Shown one piece after another: positions 24,427 through 32,119 of a stretch of DNA of 64,000 nt; the stretch's first letter is position 1; every line of letters starts with the position of its first letter. The DNA is taken from NCBI GenBank assembly GCA_963769665.1, contig CAVYMQ010000003.1:2195356-2259355 (forward strand). The letters run 5' to 3'. Source of the DNA: JACCTU01 sp963769665. Its GTDB lineage: Bacteria > Actinomycetota > Thermoleophilia > Gaiellales > Gaiellaceae. Under the pieces are notes generated by a model that saw nothing but the letters and a program-made list of their open reading frames with translations, made no database searches and was not told the origin of the DNA. The translations under genes were made by a program, and so were the position numbers.

Positions 24427-25104
24427 ATGAGACGCATCACCTCTGTTCTGCTCGTGCTCGGGCTGCTCGTCGGCGTCGGGGCCGCCGTCGCCGTTGCGAA
24501 AGCTCCCGGCAAGGCGAAGCCTCGCGCGGCGAAGGTTCAACAGCGGGGGCTCCTGCCCGCTGCGGCCGCGTATCTCGGCGTGACGCCGGCCGTGCTTCGG
24601 ACCGAGCTCCGGTCCGGCAAATCGCTCGCCCAGGTCGCGACCGCCAAGGGCAAGTCGGTCGACGGGCTGAAAGCCGCGCTCGTCGCCGCGATCAAGACGA
24701 GGGTCGACGCTGCGAAGGCCTCCGGCAAGCTGAACGCCGCTCGCGCTGATCGGTTGCTGCAGCGCGCGCCGCAGCTCGTCGAGCGGCTGGTCAACGCGAC
24801 GCCGCGCGCGCGGACACTGCGCGCGAAGGGCGCACGCGGCGGGCTGCTCAAGGTCGCTGCGACCTACCTCGGCGTGACGAACGCACAGCTCGTGACCGAC
24901 CTCCGTGCGGGCAAGTCGCTCGCGCAGGTCGCCACCGCGAAGAACAAGTCGGTCGACGGACTGAAGCAGGCGCTGCTCGCAGCCCTGAAGCAGAAGGTCG
25001 ACGCGGCGGTCGCCGCGGGCAGGCTTCCCGCCGCCCGCGCGCAGAAGCTGCTCGAGCGCGCACCCGCGCACATCGAGCGGCTCGTCAACCGCTCGCGGAG
25101 GTAA
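24427..25104 (+). CDS. Secreted protein with two tandem helical repeats
   Basis: A 225-residue exported protein: signal peptide (MRRITSVLLVLGLLVGVGAA), then two copies of a unit of about 85 residues (about 41-118 and 137-223). Each contains YLGVT, a R-S/A-GKSLAQVATAK segment, KSVDGLK and a helical tail with AARAxxLLxRAP. Similar GKSLAQxA repeats occur in many actinobacterial and Firmicutes secreted proteins of unknown role. ATG 24427 follows GAAAGGA at good spacing. An inverted repeat GGTTTTAGGAAACC lies upstream in the divergent region shared with the CDF gene. Confidence 0.75.
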   Translation: MRRITSVLLVLGLLVGVGAAVAVAKAPGKAKPRAAKVQQRGLLPAAAAYLGVTPAVLRTELRSGKSLAQVATAKGKSVDGLKAALVAAIKTRVDAAKASGKLNAARADRLLQRAPQLVERLVNATPRARTLRAKGARGGLLKVAATYLGVTNAQLVTDLRAGKSLAQVATAKNKSVDGLKQALLAALKQKVDAAVAAGRLPAARAQKLLERAPAHIERLVNRSRR

Positions 25105-25114
25105 CACCGGGTCG

Positions 25115-25146
25115 GAGGTAGCCTCGCGCGCGTGCGAGGCTACCTC
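25115..25146. repeat. Perfect 13-bp inverted repeat over the MFS start
   Basis: Arms GAGGTAGCCTCGC (25115-25127) and GCGAGGCTACCTC (25134-25146) with a 6-base loop. The 5' arm contains a TAGCCT -10-like box (25119-25124) and a GGAGG. The GTG start of the MFS gene (25132-25134) lies in the loop and first base of the 3' arm. It could be an operator or a translation-blocking hairpin; no T-run follows, so a terminator is unlikely. Confidence 0.8.
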
Positions 25147-26421
25147 CGCTCACTCGATCCGCAGCTCCCCCGCGACGTCTGGCTGCTTCAGATCGGCGGC
25201 CTCGCGAACTCGTTCGGGAACGGAGTCGTGTTCCCGTTCCTCGCGATCTACCTCACCGACGTGCGCGGATTCGGGATCGCCACGGCCGGGATCGCGATCG
25301 CGATTTCGGCCGCAGCGCAACTGACCGCCGGCGTCGCGATGGGGCCGGTGATCGACCGACTTGGGCCGAAGCGCGTGCTGCGCGCCGGTCTCGTCATCCA
25401 GGCGCTCGGGTTCGGGCTGCTCCCACTCGTAAGCGAGCCGTGGCACGCGTACGCGCTGCTCGCGTTCGAGGGCATCGGCAGCGCGGCGTTCTGGCCGAGC
25501 CAGTCCACGCTGATCTCCCGCCTGACGCCGCCCGCCCGACTCCATGCCGCGTTCGCGCAGCAGCGCGTGACCATGAACCTCGGCGTCGGCCTCGGCGGGC
25601 TGACCGGCGGCCTGATCGCGAACGCCGACTCGCCGACGTCCTTCACCGTCCTGTTCGTCCTCGACGGGCTCACCTTTCTCGCCTACGTCGGCGTGCTCTC
25701 GTTCGTCCGTGACCCCGGCACGCCGCCGCTGCGCGAGGGCGAGTCAGCCGGCTCGTATCGAGAGGTGCTGCGCGACCGGCTGTTCCTCGGCCTCTGGTCG
25801 CTGAACTTCCTCTTCGTCGCCGCGGGCTATTCGCTGCTCAACCTCCTCCCGCCGTTCATCAGCGACCACAGCGGATTGAGCGAGCGACAGATCGGCGCGG
25901 TCTTCTTCTTCAACACGGTCACGATCGTGCTCGCGCAGCTCCCGATCTCCCGCTGGCTCGAAGGCAAGCGCCGCCTGCGCGCGCTCGCGCTGATGCCGGT
26001 CCTCTGGGCGATCGCGTGGCTCGGCGTGGACGCGACCGGCTACTGGCTCGAGGCGACGGCCGCGTTCATCGCGATCACCGTCTTCGCGATCGTGTTCGGG
26101 ATCGGGGAGTGCCTGCACGGGCCTGCGCACCAGGCGCTCGTCGGCGAGCTCGGAGCCGACCGCCTCCGGGGCCGCTACTTCGCGCTGCACTCGATGTCGT
26201 GGGGCCTCGGCGGTGTTGCCGGGCCGGCGATCGGCGGGCTGATCCTCGCGACCGCGCCGTTTGCCCTCTGGCCGCTCGCGGCGGCGGTCTGCCTCGTCGC
26301 GGCCACGGGCGCCATCGCGCTCGAGCGCCTGGTTCCGGAGCCGCTTCGTCGCATTCCGCGTGCGGAGCTCGCGCACGGCGTCGTGCACGGCGACCTGGAG
26401 CCCGGCCGAACGCCGGGGTAG
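25132..26421 (+). CDS. MFS transporter
   Basis: A 429-residue major facilitator carrier with about twelve membrane segments. The loop between helices 2 and 3 carries the family motif as GPVIDRLGPKRVLRAG, and similar drug/sugar efflux-type segments (NLGVGLGGLTGGLIAN; FALHSMSWGLGGVAGPAIGG) follow. The GTG at 25132 starts inside a perfect inverted repeat and has TAGCCT 7 nt upstream, suggesting a leaderless and regulated transcript. The substrate cannot be told. Confidence 0.88.
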   Translation: MRGYLRSLDPQLPRDVWLLQIGGLANSFGNGVVFPFLAIYLTDVRGFGIATAGIAIAISAAAQLTAGVAMGPVIDRLGPKRVLRAGLVIQALGFGLLPLVSEPWHAYALLAFEGIGSAAFWPSQSTLISRLTPPARLHAAFAQQRVTMNLGVGLGGLTGGLIANADSPTSFTVLFVLDGLTFLAYVGVLSFVRDPGTPPLREGESAGSYREVLRDRLFLGLWSLNFLFVAAGYSLLNLLPPFISDHSGLSERQIGAVFFFNTVTIVLAQLPISRWLEGKRRLRALALMPVLWAIAWLGVDATGYWLEATAAFIAITVFAIVFGIGECLHGPAHQALVGELGADRLRGRYFALHSMSWGLGGVAGPAIGGLILATAPFALWPLAAAVCLVAATGAIALERLVPEPLRRIPRAELAHGVVHGDLEPGRTPG

Positions 26422-26466
26422 ACTGCCCGCCGATGACCGTGCACACGGACGATCCCCTCAGTACCG

Positions 26467-27447
26467 ATGCCCAGCCTGCCTCGCATCAGGCGCTCGCGTG
26501 GCCGCACCGGTGTTGCGGAGGCCGCCGCACGGCCGCGCATCGCTGAGCTCAACGCACAGGGGCTCACGTGGGTGCACGTCAACGCCCCCGACCAAGACGT
26601 CGCGACGGACCTCGCCGCGCGCTTCGGCTGGCATCCGCTCGACGTCGAGGACATCCTCTCGAAGCGCCAGCGGCCGAAGGTCGACGACTACCCCGACTAC
26701 CTCTTCGCCGTCCTGCACTTCCCCTGGTACGACAGCTCGGTCCAGCGGCTGAACGCCGCGGAGCTCGACATCGTGCTCGGGCCGGACTACCTCGTGACGA
26801 TGCCGAACGTCCCGCTGCTGCCGGTCGACCGCCTGTTCAACCGGTGCGCCGACGACGAGGAGTTCCGCAACGAGCTGTTCGCGAAGGGCTCGGGCCGGCT
26901 GCTGTACGAGGTGCTCGACGACCTGTTCGACTACTGCTTCCCGATCCTCGACAAGATCGCGCACAAGCTGGACAAGATCGAGGACGACATCCACGAGGTG
27001 CGCTCCGAAGAGCTCGTGCGCGACATCTCGAACGTCAAGCAGGAGATCATCTCGTACCGCAAGATCATGAAGCCGCAGCGCCCGACCCTGCGCGTGCTCG
27101 AGCGGAAGGTCGAGCGCTTCCTCCCGGAGGACCTCGAGCTCTACTTCGACGACATCGTCGACGCGTCCGAGCGAATCTGGGACGTGCTCGACAACTACAA
27201 GGAGGTCGTCGAGGCGCTCGAGGACACGAACGAGTCGGTAATCGCGCACCGCCATAACGACGTCCTCCGCGTCCTCACGGTCTTCAGCGTGATCCTGCTT
27301 CCACTCACGCTGATCGCGAGCGTGTTCGGGATGAACGTCGTCTACCCCGGCGAGGGGACGCACGCCGCGTTCTGGGTGATCATCGCGATCATGGTGCTGA
27401 CGATCTTCGCGATGCTCGGCTTCTTCCGCTGGAAGCGCTGGCTCTAG
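26467..27447 (+). CDS. corA: CorA-type magnesium/cobalt channel
   Basis: A 326-residue CorA homologue: soluble N-terminal alpha/beta funnel (VHVNAPDQDVATDLAARFGWHPL), long helices (residues about 130-265), then two C-terminal membrane helices. The signature GMN is in SVFGMNVVYPGEG, between the helices. It forms pentameric Mg2+ channels in known relatives. ATG 26467 follows the MFS gene by 45 bp. A TAGACT box lies upstream, but the ATG nearest to it is out of frame. Confidence 0.92.
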   Translation: MPSLPRIRRSRGRTGVAEAAARPRIAELNAQGLTWVHVNAPDQDVATDLAARFGWHPLDVEDILSKRQRPKVDDYPDYLFAVLHFPWYDSSVQRLNAAELDIVLGPDYLVTMPNVPLLPVDRLFNRCADDEEFRNELFAKGSGRLLYEVLDDLFDYCFPILDKIAHKLDKIEDDIHEVRSEELVRDISNVKQEIISYRKIMKPQRPTLRVLERKVERFLPEDLELYFDDIVDASERIWDVLDNYKEVVEALEDTNESVIAHRHNDVLRVLTVFSVILLPLTLIASVFGMNVVYPGEGTHAAFWVIIAIMVLTIFAMLGFFRWKRWL

Positions 27448-27518
27448 ACCAGAGCCGAACCGCACCCGTTATTGGAACCCCTCGGTCAACGGTTCAGATT
27501 GCTGGTGCAGCCACTCGG

Positions 27519-27839
27519 CTAACGAAGCCGCTGAGCGATCGCTGACCGCAACTCTTCAGCGTCGTCCGGAAGGTCGCCACCGACCTCTAGACGCCATGCC
27601 TCCAACTCGACTCCGATCAGCACGACATCTGCCTCATCGACAGCTGCCGGTTCTCGCGCATGGATCGCATCCTGAAGCTTTTCGAGAGTGGTCCCGGGCT
27701 CGGGCCTCCCGCCCTCGAGCAGCGGAGTGGACGCGATCAACCGCTGGGTCAACCCGGCTGCACTCTGTTCGCTGAGGGTGAAGACCTCGCCACCGACCGG
27801 AATCGTGAGCATCTCGGTAGAAGGTTCTACCCGACTCAC
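27519..27839 (-). CDS. Unknown 106-residue protein
   Basis: Starts GTG at 27839 (MSRVEPSTEMLTIPVGGEVF); an ATG ten codons later may be the real start. No membrane segment or known motif is seen. The C-terminal half is acidic (AVDEADVVLIGVELEAWRLEVGGDLPDDAEELR) and the pattern of short strands and helices suggests a small soluble domain. It is convergent with corA. Base use is somewhat less GC-biased than its neighbours. Not recognised. Confidence 0.55.
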   Translation of the reverse strand: MSRVEPSTEMLTIPVGGEVFTLSEQSAAGLTQRLIASTPLLEGGRPEPGTTLEKLQDAIHAREPAAVDEADVVLIGVELEAWRLEVGGDLPDDAEELRSAIAQRLR

Positions 27840-27882
27840 GTGACCTCAACCGGCCAAGCCGACGAGGCTGCGCTGAGAACCG

Positions 27883-28041
27883 TTAGTCGGTCAGGCACGC
27901 GTCGACGTCCTCGAAGGCTTCTGCGTGTCGGTCGCCGACCTTCAGATCGCCCCTTGCCCAGTACATGACGTTTCGCTTCGTCTCGATCGCGGAGCTGACG
28001 ATCAGAGCCGCGGCGGCCAAGGCGAACCAGCGCCAGTTCAC
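27883..28041 (-). CDS. Possible small membrane protein
   Basis: A 52-residue frame with GTG start at 28041: a membrane segment (NWRWFALAAAALIVSSAIE) followed by a soluble tail ending DVDACLTD. Codon third positions are strongly GC, as in real genes. There is no clear ribosome-binding site. The frame stays open upstream to the TAG of the preceding secreted-protein gene at 28207-28209, with a Pro/Arg-rich linker between. It might therefore be a membrane anchor separated from that protein by one stop codon. Low confidence. Confidence 0.35.
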   Translation of the reverse strand: MNWRWFALAAAALIVSSAIETKRNVMYWARGDLKVGDRHAEAFEDVDACLTD

Positions 28042-28206
28042 GGGCGTCGAGTTTTTCGCCGGAGGTTCGGTTCCCCGGAGCGCCAGGGGAGAGTCGGGGC
28101 GCTCCGAGGGAACCGCGGGAGGGACAGACGGGTTGACCCCAGTGGCCCGCCTGCCCTTCTCGTTTCGTCTCCTCGCTAACGGCGCCGGGGCGCGCCCGGT
28201 TACGGG

Positions 28207-29040
28207 CTACCGGACGCGGAACGCGTACGGCCCGAACGTCTCCGCCTTGCCGCCCGTCGCTGCCGCGCTGATCGAGATCGCGAAACGCTTGCCCTTGGCG
28301 GACTTCGGCAGCTTGAAGGTGCATCCGCCCCGGCCTGTTCCCCGTACGCGCTTGCCTGCGAGCGTCGCACGGCAGGTGAACGTGCCGGCCGTTGCGCTCT
28401 CCGCGGTCTCGAACTGAAGCTGGACGCCGTTGACCCTGAACGTCGCTCCCGCACGCGGCGCTGCCGCTGAGACCCTCAGTCTGATCGCCTCGATGTGAGG
28501 CGGGGCCAGCGTGTAGGGAAAGTACGTGTCCGTCGGCGCGACATCGGACTGGTTGCTTGGGGCCTCCTGCATCCTCGTCCTCACGAAGAACGCAAACGAG
28601 GTGGTGGCCCCAAGTTCCGTGTGGTGGACCCTCGCGACGTAGCCGTTGGCCCAGGCGACCCGGAACGTCGTCCTCGAGGTGGGCTCGAAGCCGGTCCCGT
28701 TCCAACGCTCGAAGTCGCTGGTGGTGGCGTCGATCCTGAGCCGGTAGTCCACACCGCCGCCACGGTCGGGAGAGCCGGTGAGGGCGCTTCGGTCGCTGTC
28801 GATGTAGATCAGAACCTCGTCTCTCGCCACGAAGTCGGTTCGATTCGCCACCTCGACGACGAAGAGGACCGTCCCGGAGAGGTCGTTCGCGACGGTGACG
28901 CCGGTGATGTCGGGCGCGCCGCTGCTGTCACCGGTCGGGTCGGTCACCTCGACGGGGTTGTGATCGGCGACGCGAGCGTGCGCGGGCGACACGAGGAGCG
29001 CTGCGACGAGTGCCGTCAACGGGAGCAGCCGGCTGAGCAC
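28207..29040 (-). CDS. Secreted beta-rich protein, unknown function
   Basis: A 277-residue exported protein with signal peptide ending near SPAHA (residue 22). The mature part begins with a calcium-site-like DPTGDSSGAPDITGV and contains YIDSDRSALTGSPDRGG. The fold looks like a carbohydrate-binding or DOMON-like beta sandwich of about 180 residues, followed by a second Ig-like stretch (residues about 190-277). GTG at 29040 has TAAATT 6 nt upstream and no Shine-Dalgarno, predicting a leaderless transcript divergent from the HIT gene. Confidence 0.65.
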   Translation of the reverse strand: MLSRLLPLTALVAALLVSPAHARVADHNPVEVTDPTGDSSGAPDITGVTVANDLSGTVLFVVEVANRTDFVARDEVLIYIDSDRSALTGSPDRGGGVDYRLRIDATTSDFERWNGTGFEPTSRTTFRVAWANGYVARVHHTELGATTSFAFFVRTRMQEAPSNQSDVAPTDTYFPYTLAPPHIEAIRLRVSAAAPRAGATFRVNGVQLQFETAESATAGTFTCRATLAGKRVRGTGRGGCTFKLPKSAKGKRFAISISAAATGGKAETFGPYAFRVR

Positions 29041-29046
29041 GGGCAG

Positions 29047-29052
29047 AATTTA
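29047..29052 (-). promoter_or_regulatory. Predicted -10 box of the secreted beta-rich protein gene
   Basis: TAAATT on the minus strand, 6 nt before the GTG at 29040. Confidence 0.5.
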
Positions 29053-29098
29053 GCGAACAGGCTTTCGAGGCCACGGCCCCGGTGATTGGATAGGTCGC

Positions 29099-29578
29099 AT
29101 GCCGAAGCCGCTCTGGGCCCCCTGGCGCCTCGAATACGTCCAGTCGGCGGACGACCAGCCTGGCTGCGTCTTCTGCCTCGCCCAGGAAGGCGACGAGGAG
29201 ACGCTCGTCGTACGGCGCGGCGAGCGGGCGTTCGCGCTTCTGAACCGCTTCCCCTACTCGTCCGGCCACTTCATGGTCGCGCCGTTCCGCCACGTCGGCG
29301 TGTACGGCGAGCTGATCGACGACGAGGTGCTCGAGATCCACCGGCTCGCCGCGCAGGGGATCGAAGCGCTCGGCGAGCTCTACAAGCCGGACGGCCACAA
29401 CCTCGGTTGGAACCTCGGTCGCGTCGCCGGCGCGGGCGTCGTCGACCACGTCCACCTGCACGTCGTCCCTCGCTGGGAGGGCGACACGAGCTTCATGCCG
29501 GTGCTCGCCGACGTGAAGGTGATGCCCGAGCACCTGGCGGAGACGCATCGCCGGCTCGCCGCCGCCTGGCCGAGCTGA
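29099..29578 (+). CDS. HIT-domain nucleotide hydrolase/phosphorylase
   Basis: A 159-residue histidine-triad protein. The catalytic triad is in VVDHVHLHVVPRWEGD (HxHxH), and CVFC near residues 23-26 may bind zinc as in GalT-like and AP4A phosphorylase-like members. The N-terminus LWAPWRLEYVQ is typical of the actinobacterial diadenosine-polyphosphate branch. ATG 29099 follows a 58-bp divergent region and precedes an EamA transporter. Confidence 0.9.
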   Translation: MPKPLWAPWRLEYVQSADDQPGCVFCLAQEGDEETLVVRRGERAFALLNRFPYSSGHFMVAPFRHVGVYGELIDDEVLEIHRLAAQGIEALGELYKPDGHNLGWNLGRVAGAGVVDHVHLHVVPRWEGDTSFMPVLADVKVMPEHLAETHRRLAAAWPS

Positions 29579-29624
29579 TCGGCTCTATTCCGAACCCTGC
29601 TGGCGCGGCTCACACGGGAGCCCG

Positions 29625-29630
29625 TAGCGT
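29625..29630 (+). promoter_or_regulatory. Predicted -10 box of the EamA gene
   Basis: TAGCGT, 6 nt before the GTG at 29637; no Shine-Dalgarno is present. Confidence 0.5.
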
Positions 29631-29636
29631 TGGACG

Positions 29637-30539
29637 GTGACGAGACGCGGGCTCCTCCTGTTCGCCGCGATGTCCGTGATCTGGGGCATCCCGTACCTCT
29701 TGATCCTGGTCGCGGTCCGAGATCTCAGCCCGGCGGTGCTCGTGCTCGGACGAACCACGATCGCGGCGCTGCTTCTGTTGCCCATCGCCGCGGCACGCGG
29801 GGAGCTCCGGCCGTTGAAGGGCCACTGGGTCGCGCTGCTCGTTTTTGCCGCGATCGAGATCGCGATCCCCTGGGTCTTGCTCGGCACCGCGGAGCAGCAC
29901 ATCTCGAGCTCGTTGACGGCGCTGCTCATCGCGGCCGTTCCGCTCGTCGGCGCCGTGATCGCGCGGACGACCGGCGACCGAGAGCGGCTTGGCCGGTCGA
30001 GCCTGATCGGGCTCATGGTCGGCCTCGTCGGAGTCGCCGCGATCGTCGGGCTGAACCTCGAAGGCGCCGGCGTGCTTCCGCTCACCGAGGTCGCGCTCGT
30101 TGCGGTCTGCTACGCGGTCGGGCCGGTGATCCTCCAGCGGTATCTCGCCGATCTTCCGGCACTCGGCGTGATCTCCGCGTCGCTCGCGGTGACCGCGATC
30201 GCCTTCGTGCCGTTCGCTCTCGTCAGTCTCCCGAGCGAGACGCCATCGTGGAGCGCAATCTGGTCGGTGGTCGCGCTCGCCGTCGTTTGCACCGCGATCG
30301 CGTTCGTGCTGTTCTTCGCGCTGATCGCCGAGGTCGGGCCTGTGCGCGCGACCGTGATCACGTACATCAACCCGGCGGTTGCCGCGCTGCTCGGAGTTGC
30401 GATCCTCGACGAGCACTTCACCGCCGGCATGGCCGCAGGGTTCGCGCTCGTGCTCGTCGGCTCGGTGCTCGCGACGCGCCGCGCAGCGCCGCCGGAAGCA
30501 CCGGCGGCCGTGCTCGACCCGACCCCCGAGACCGTCTGA
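29637..30539 (+). CDS. EamA/DMT-family transporter
   Basis: A 300-residue drug/metabolite transporter with ten predicted membrane segments in two EamA repeats of five. The segments MSVIWGIPYLLI and NPAVAALLGVAILDEHF are typical. Possible substrates are amino acids or other metabolites; none can be chosen. GTG 29637 has an upstream TAGCGT box. The next gene, an acetyltransferase, starts 8 bp after its stop and is probably co-transcribed. Confidence 0.88.
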   Translation: MTRRGLLLFAAMSVIWGIPYLLILVAVRDLSPAVLVLGRTTIAALLLLPIAAARGELRPLKGHWVALLVFAAIEIAIPWVLLGTAEQHISSSLTALLIAAVPLVGAVIARTTGDRERLGRSSLIGLMVGLVGVAAIVGLNLEGAGVLPLTEVALVAVCYAVGPVILQRYLADLPALGVISASLAVTAIAFVPFALVSLPSETPSWSAIWSVVALAVVCTAIAFVLFFALIAEVGPVRATVITYINPAVAALLGVAILDEHFTAGMAAGFALVLVGSVLATRRAAPPEAPAAVLDPTPETV

Positions 30540-30547
30540 CGCGACGC

Positions 30548-31438
30548 ATGGCGATCCACGAGATACGAGCCTCGGGTCTTGACTCTCTCGCCCTCTCGAC
30601 CGAGCTCCTGCAGCGCGCTCGCCTGACGGATGCGGAGGCGGGGCTCTGGGAAGCCGCCGATCTGCAGTGGTGGTGGCGGACGCCTCGACAGTCGGACACG
30701 ATCGACGACCTCTTCTGGATCGATGACGACGGGCCTGTTGCGGGCGTCGTCTTGACGGATTGGGGCGAAGCGTGGGGGTGCGATCCCATCGTCGTTCCGG
30801 GTCTCTCGACCGTTCCACTTCCCACCGTTTGGGCGCGCGCCGTCGAACTCGTCGACACCTTGGGGCTCGAAGCGGTCGACGTGCTTGCCCGGGACGACGA
30901 CGTCGAGTTGCATGGTCTGCTTGGCGACGCCGGCTTCGTGCCCGACGACGACCGATCAGACGGAACAACGTGGATGGATGCCGAGGATCGACCTGGTGCG
31001 GCCGCACTGCCGGAAGGTTTCGTGCTCGTGGATCGCGCCCTGGAGAAGACCGGGCCGCACCCCATGCGGCAACGAAACGGAGACGAGGTCGAGGCCCGCC
31101 TTCGGCAATGCTCGCTCTACGACCCGACGCTCGATCTCGCGGTCGAGGCTGCTGACGGCCAGACCGCCGGCTACGCGCTGTTCTGGTTCGACCCCGTGAC
31201 CAAGGCCGGGCTGGTGGAGCCGATGAGGGTCGAGGATGCGTACCAGCGGCGCGGCATCGCCCGTGCCATGCTCACTGCGGGTCTGGATCGGCTCGTGCAG
31301 CGAGGGGCACGCCGCCTGAAGGTCAGCTACGCCACCGAAGTGGCACGTGGGCTCTACGTGGGCGCCGGCTTTCGGGTGACCAATACGAGTCGGTCGTACA
31401 GCCGCCGGCGTTTGTCGCTTTCAAGTTCCCCCCTTTGA
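30548..31438 (+). CDS. GNAT-family N-acetyltransferase
   Basis: A 296-residue protein with a C-terminal GNAT domain. The acetyl-CoA loop is seen in VEDAYQRRGIARAMLTAGL near residue 230 (R-x-x-G-x-A/G), followed by strand-helix ARRLKVSYATEVARGLYVGAGF. The N-terminal half (residues 1-145) is more diverged and may be a second, non-catalytic GNAT-like domain. ATG 30548 follows the EamA gene closely. Its base composition is slightly lower in GC than that of its neighbours. The substrate is unknown. Confidence 0.8.
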   Translation: MAIHEIRASGLDSLALSTELLQRARLTDAEAGLWEAADLQWWWRTPRQSDTIDDLFWIDDDGPVAGVVLTDWGEAWGCDPIVVPGLSTVPLPTVWARAVELVDTLGLEAVDVLARDDDVELHGLLGDAGFVPDDDRSDGTTWMDAEDRPGAAALPEGFVLVDRALEKTGPHPMRQRNGDEVEARLRQCSLYDPTLDLAVEAADGQTAGYALFWFDPVTKAGLVEPMRVEDAYQRRGIARAMLTAGLDRLVQRGARRLKVSYATEVARGLYVGAGFRVTNTSRSYSRRRLSLSSSPL

Positions 31439-31563
31439 GGGTAGGCCGACCGGTCCCTTCCGACCGACACTCTGGTCAACACAGGGTGCTGGGGCTCGAA
31501 GTGCCGCAGCTTCGAGAGAGCTCCGCCAAGCTCGCCACACCGCACCCGCCTTGCAGAACCAAG

Positions 31564-31590
31564 CGGCCCGGCTTCGCCTCCGGGCCGTTT
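31564..31590 (+). terminator. Probable terminator after the GNAT gene
   Basis: An 8-bp GC-rich stem CGGCCCGG/CCGGGCCG with an 8-base loop, followed by TTTGCCTTT. It lies between the GNAT gene and the convergent zinc-ribbon gene. Confidence 0.55.
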
Positions 31591-31607
31591 GCCTTTGGGC
31601 GATCGCT

Positions 31608-31790
31608 TCAGGTCGCCGTCGCGCCGTCGCTGAGCGCGTGCGGGGTCCGAGGCGCCCAGCCCGTGCCGCCGCACGCCTCGCACGGAATCATCGCGGCAGT
31701 CTCGAGCGCTTGGGACTCCAGCGACGGCGCGAGGACCAAACCCGCGCCCTCGCAGTCATTGCATCGCGTGGAGTTCGCCTCAGGTGCCAT
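31608..31790 (-). CDS. Small DnaJ-type zinc-ribbon protein
   Basis: A 60-residue protein with two CxxCxGxG-type motifs, CNDCEGAG (residues 10-17) and CEACGGTG (37-44), as in one zinc site of the DnaJ cysteine-rich region. The rest is short and unstructured-looking. ATG 31790 gives MAPEANSTRCND. It is 62 bp downstream of the tRNA-Gly gene on the same strand. Function unknown; a zinc-binding adaptor or tRNA/tryptophan-related small zinc protein is conceivable but not shown. Confidence 0.6.
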   Translation of the reverse strand: MAPEANSTRCNDCEGAGLVLAPSLESQALETAAMIPCEACGGTGWAPRTPHALSDGATAT

Positions 31791-31852
31791 CCCGGAGACG
31801 CTAATCCGGGGCTTCGTGCACCAAACCCCCCGGGCGGGTGATTGGTGCTCGA

Positions 31853-31925
31853 AGCGGGCGATGGGGCTCGAACCCACGACCCTCAGCTTGGGAAGCTGAT
31901 GCTCTACCAACTGAGCTACGCCCGC
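31853..31925 (-). tRNA. tRNA-Gly (anticodon CCC)
   Basis: A 73-nt cloverleaf on the minus strand: acceptor GCGGGCG/CGCCCGC, D stem GCTC/GAGC, anticodon stem TCAGC/GCTGA with loop TTCCCAA (anticodon CCC, reads GGG), T arm GTGGG-TTCGAGC-CCCAT. The discriminator is U, usual for bacterial tRNA-Gly; CCA is not encoded. Confidence 0.95.
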
Positions 31926-31962
31926 GTGGGCCAAGCAGTCTAACGCGCCGAAAGTCGGTGCT

Positions 31963-31987
31963 CGGCCGCGGAGCGGCCGCTTCAGGG
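31963..31987. repeat. Degenerate copy of a dispersed hairpin element
   Basis: CGGCCGCGGAGCGGCCGC followed by TTCAGGG resembles the half-element at 42989-43015 (CGGCCGCGAAGCGGCCGC then CTTTAGGG). Only this hairpin half is recognisable here. Confidence 0.4.
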
Positions 31988-32009
31988 GTCGCCCGACTGC
32001 GCAAACAAT

Positions 32010-32038
32010 GAGGGGCCACCGCCGCAGCATGGCCCCTC
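32010..32038. repeat. Inverted repeat upstream of the aldolase
   Basis: Perfect 9-bp arms GAGGGGCCA and TGGCCCCTC with an 11-base loop, about 80 bp before the aldolase start. On the minus strand it is followed by ATTGTTT. Role unknown; it could be a regulatory hairpin or insulate the divergent tRNA-Gly gene. Confidence 0.5.
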
Positions 32039-32119
32039 GGCTCGGGATCGTAGGCGGCCGGTCGGCTGAAGGGAAGCGCAATACTTGAGTCGCAGACGAC
32101 TTCCGGAGGGGGACCACCG

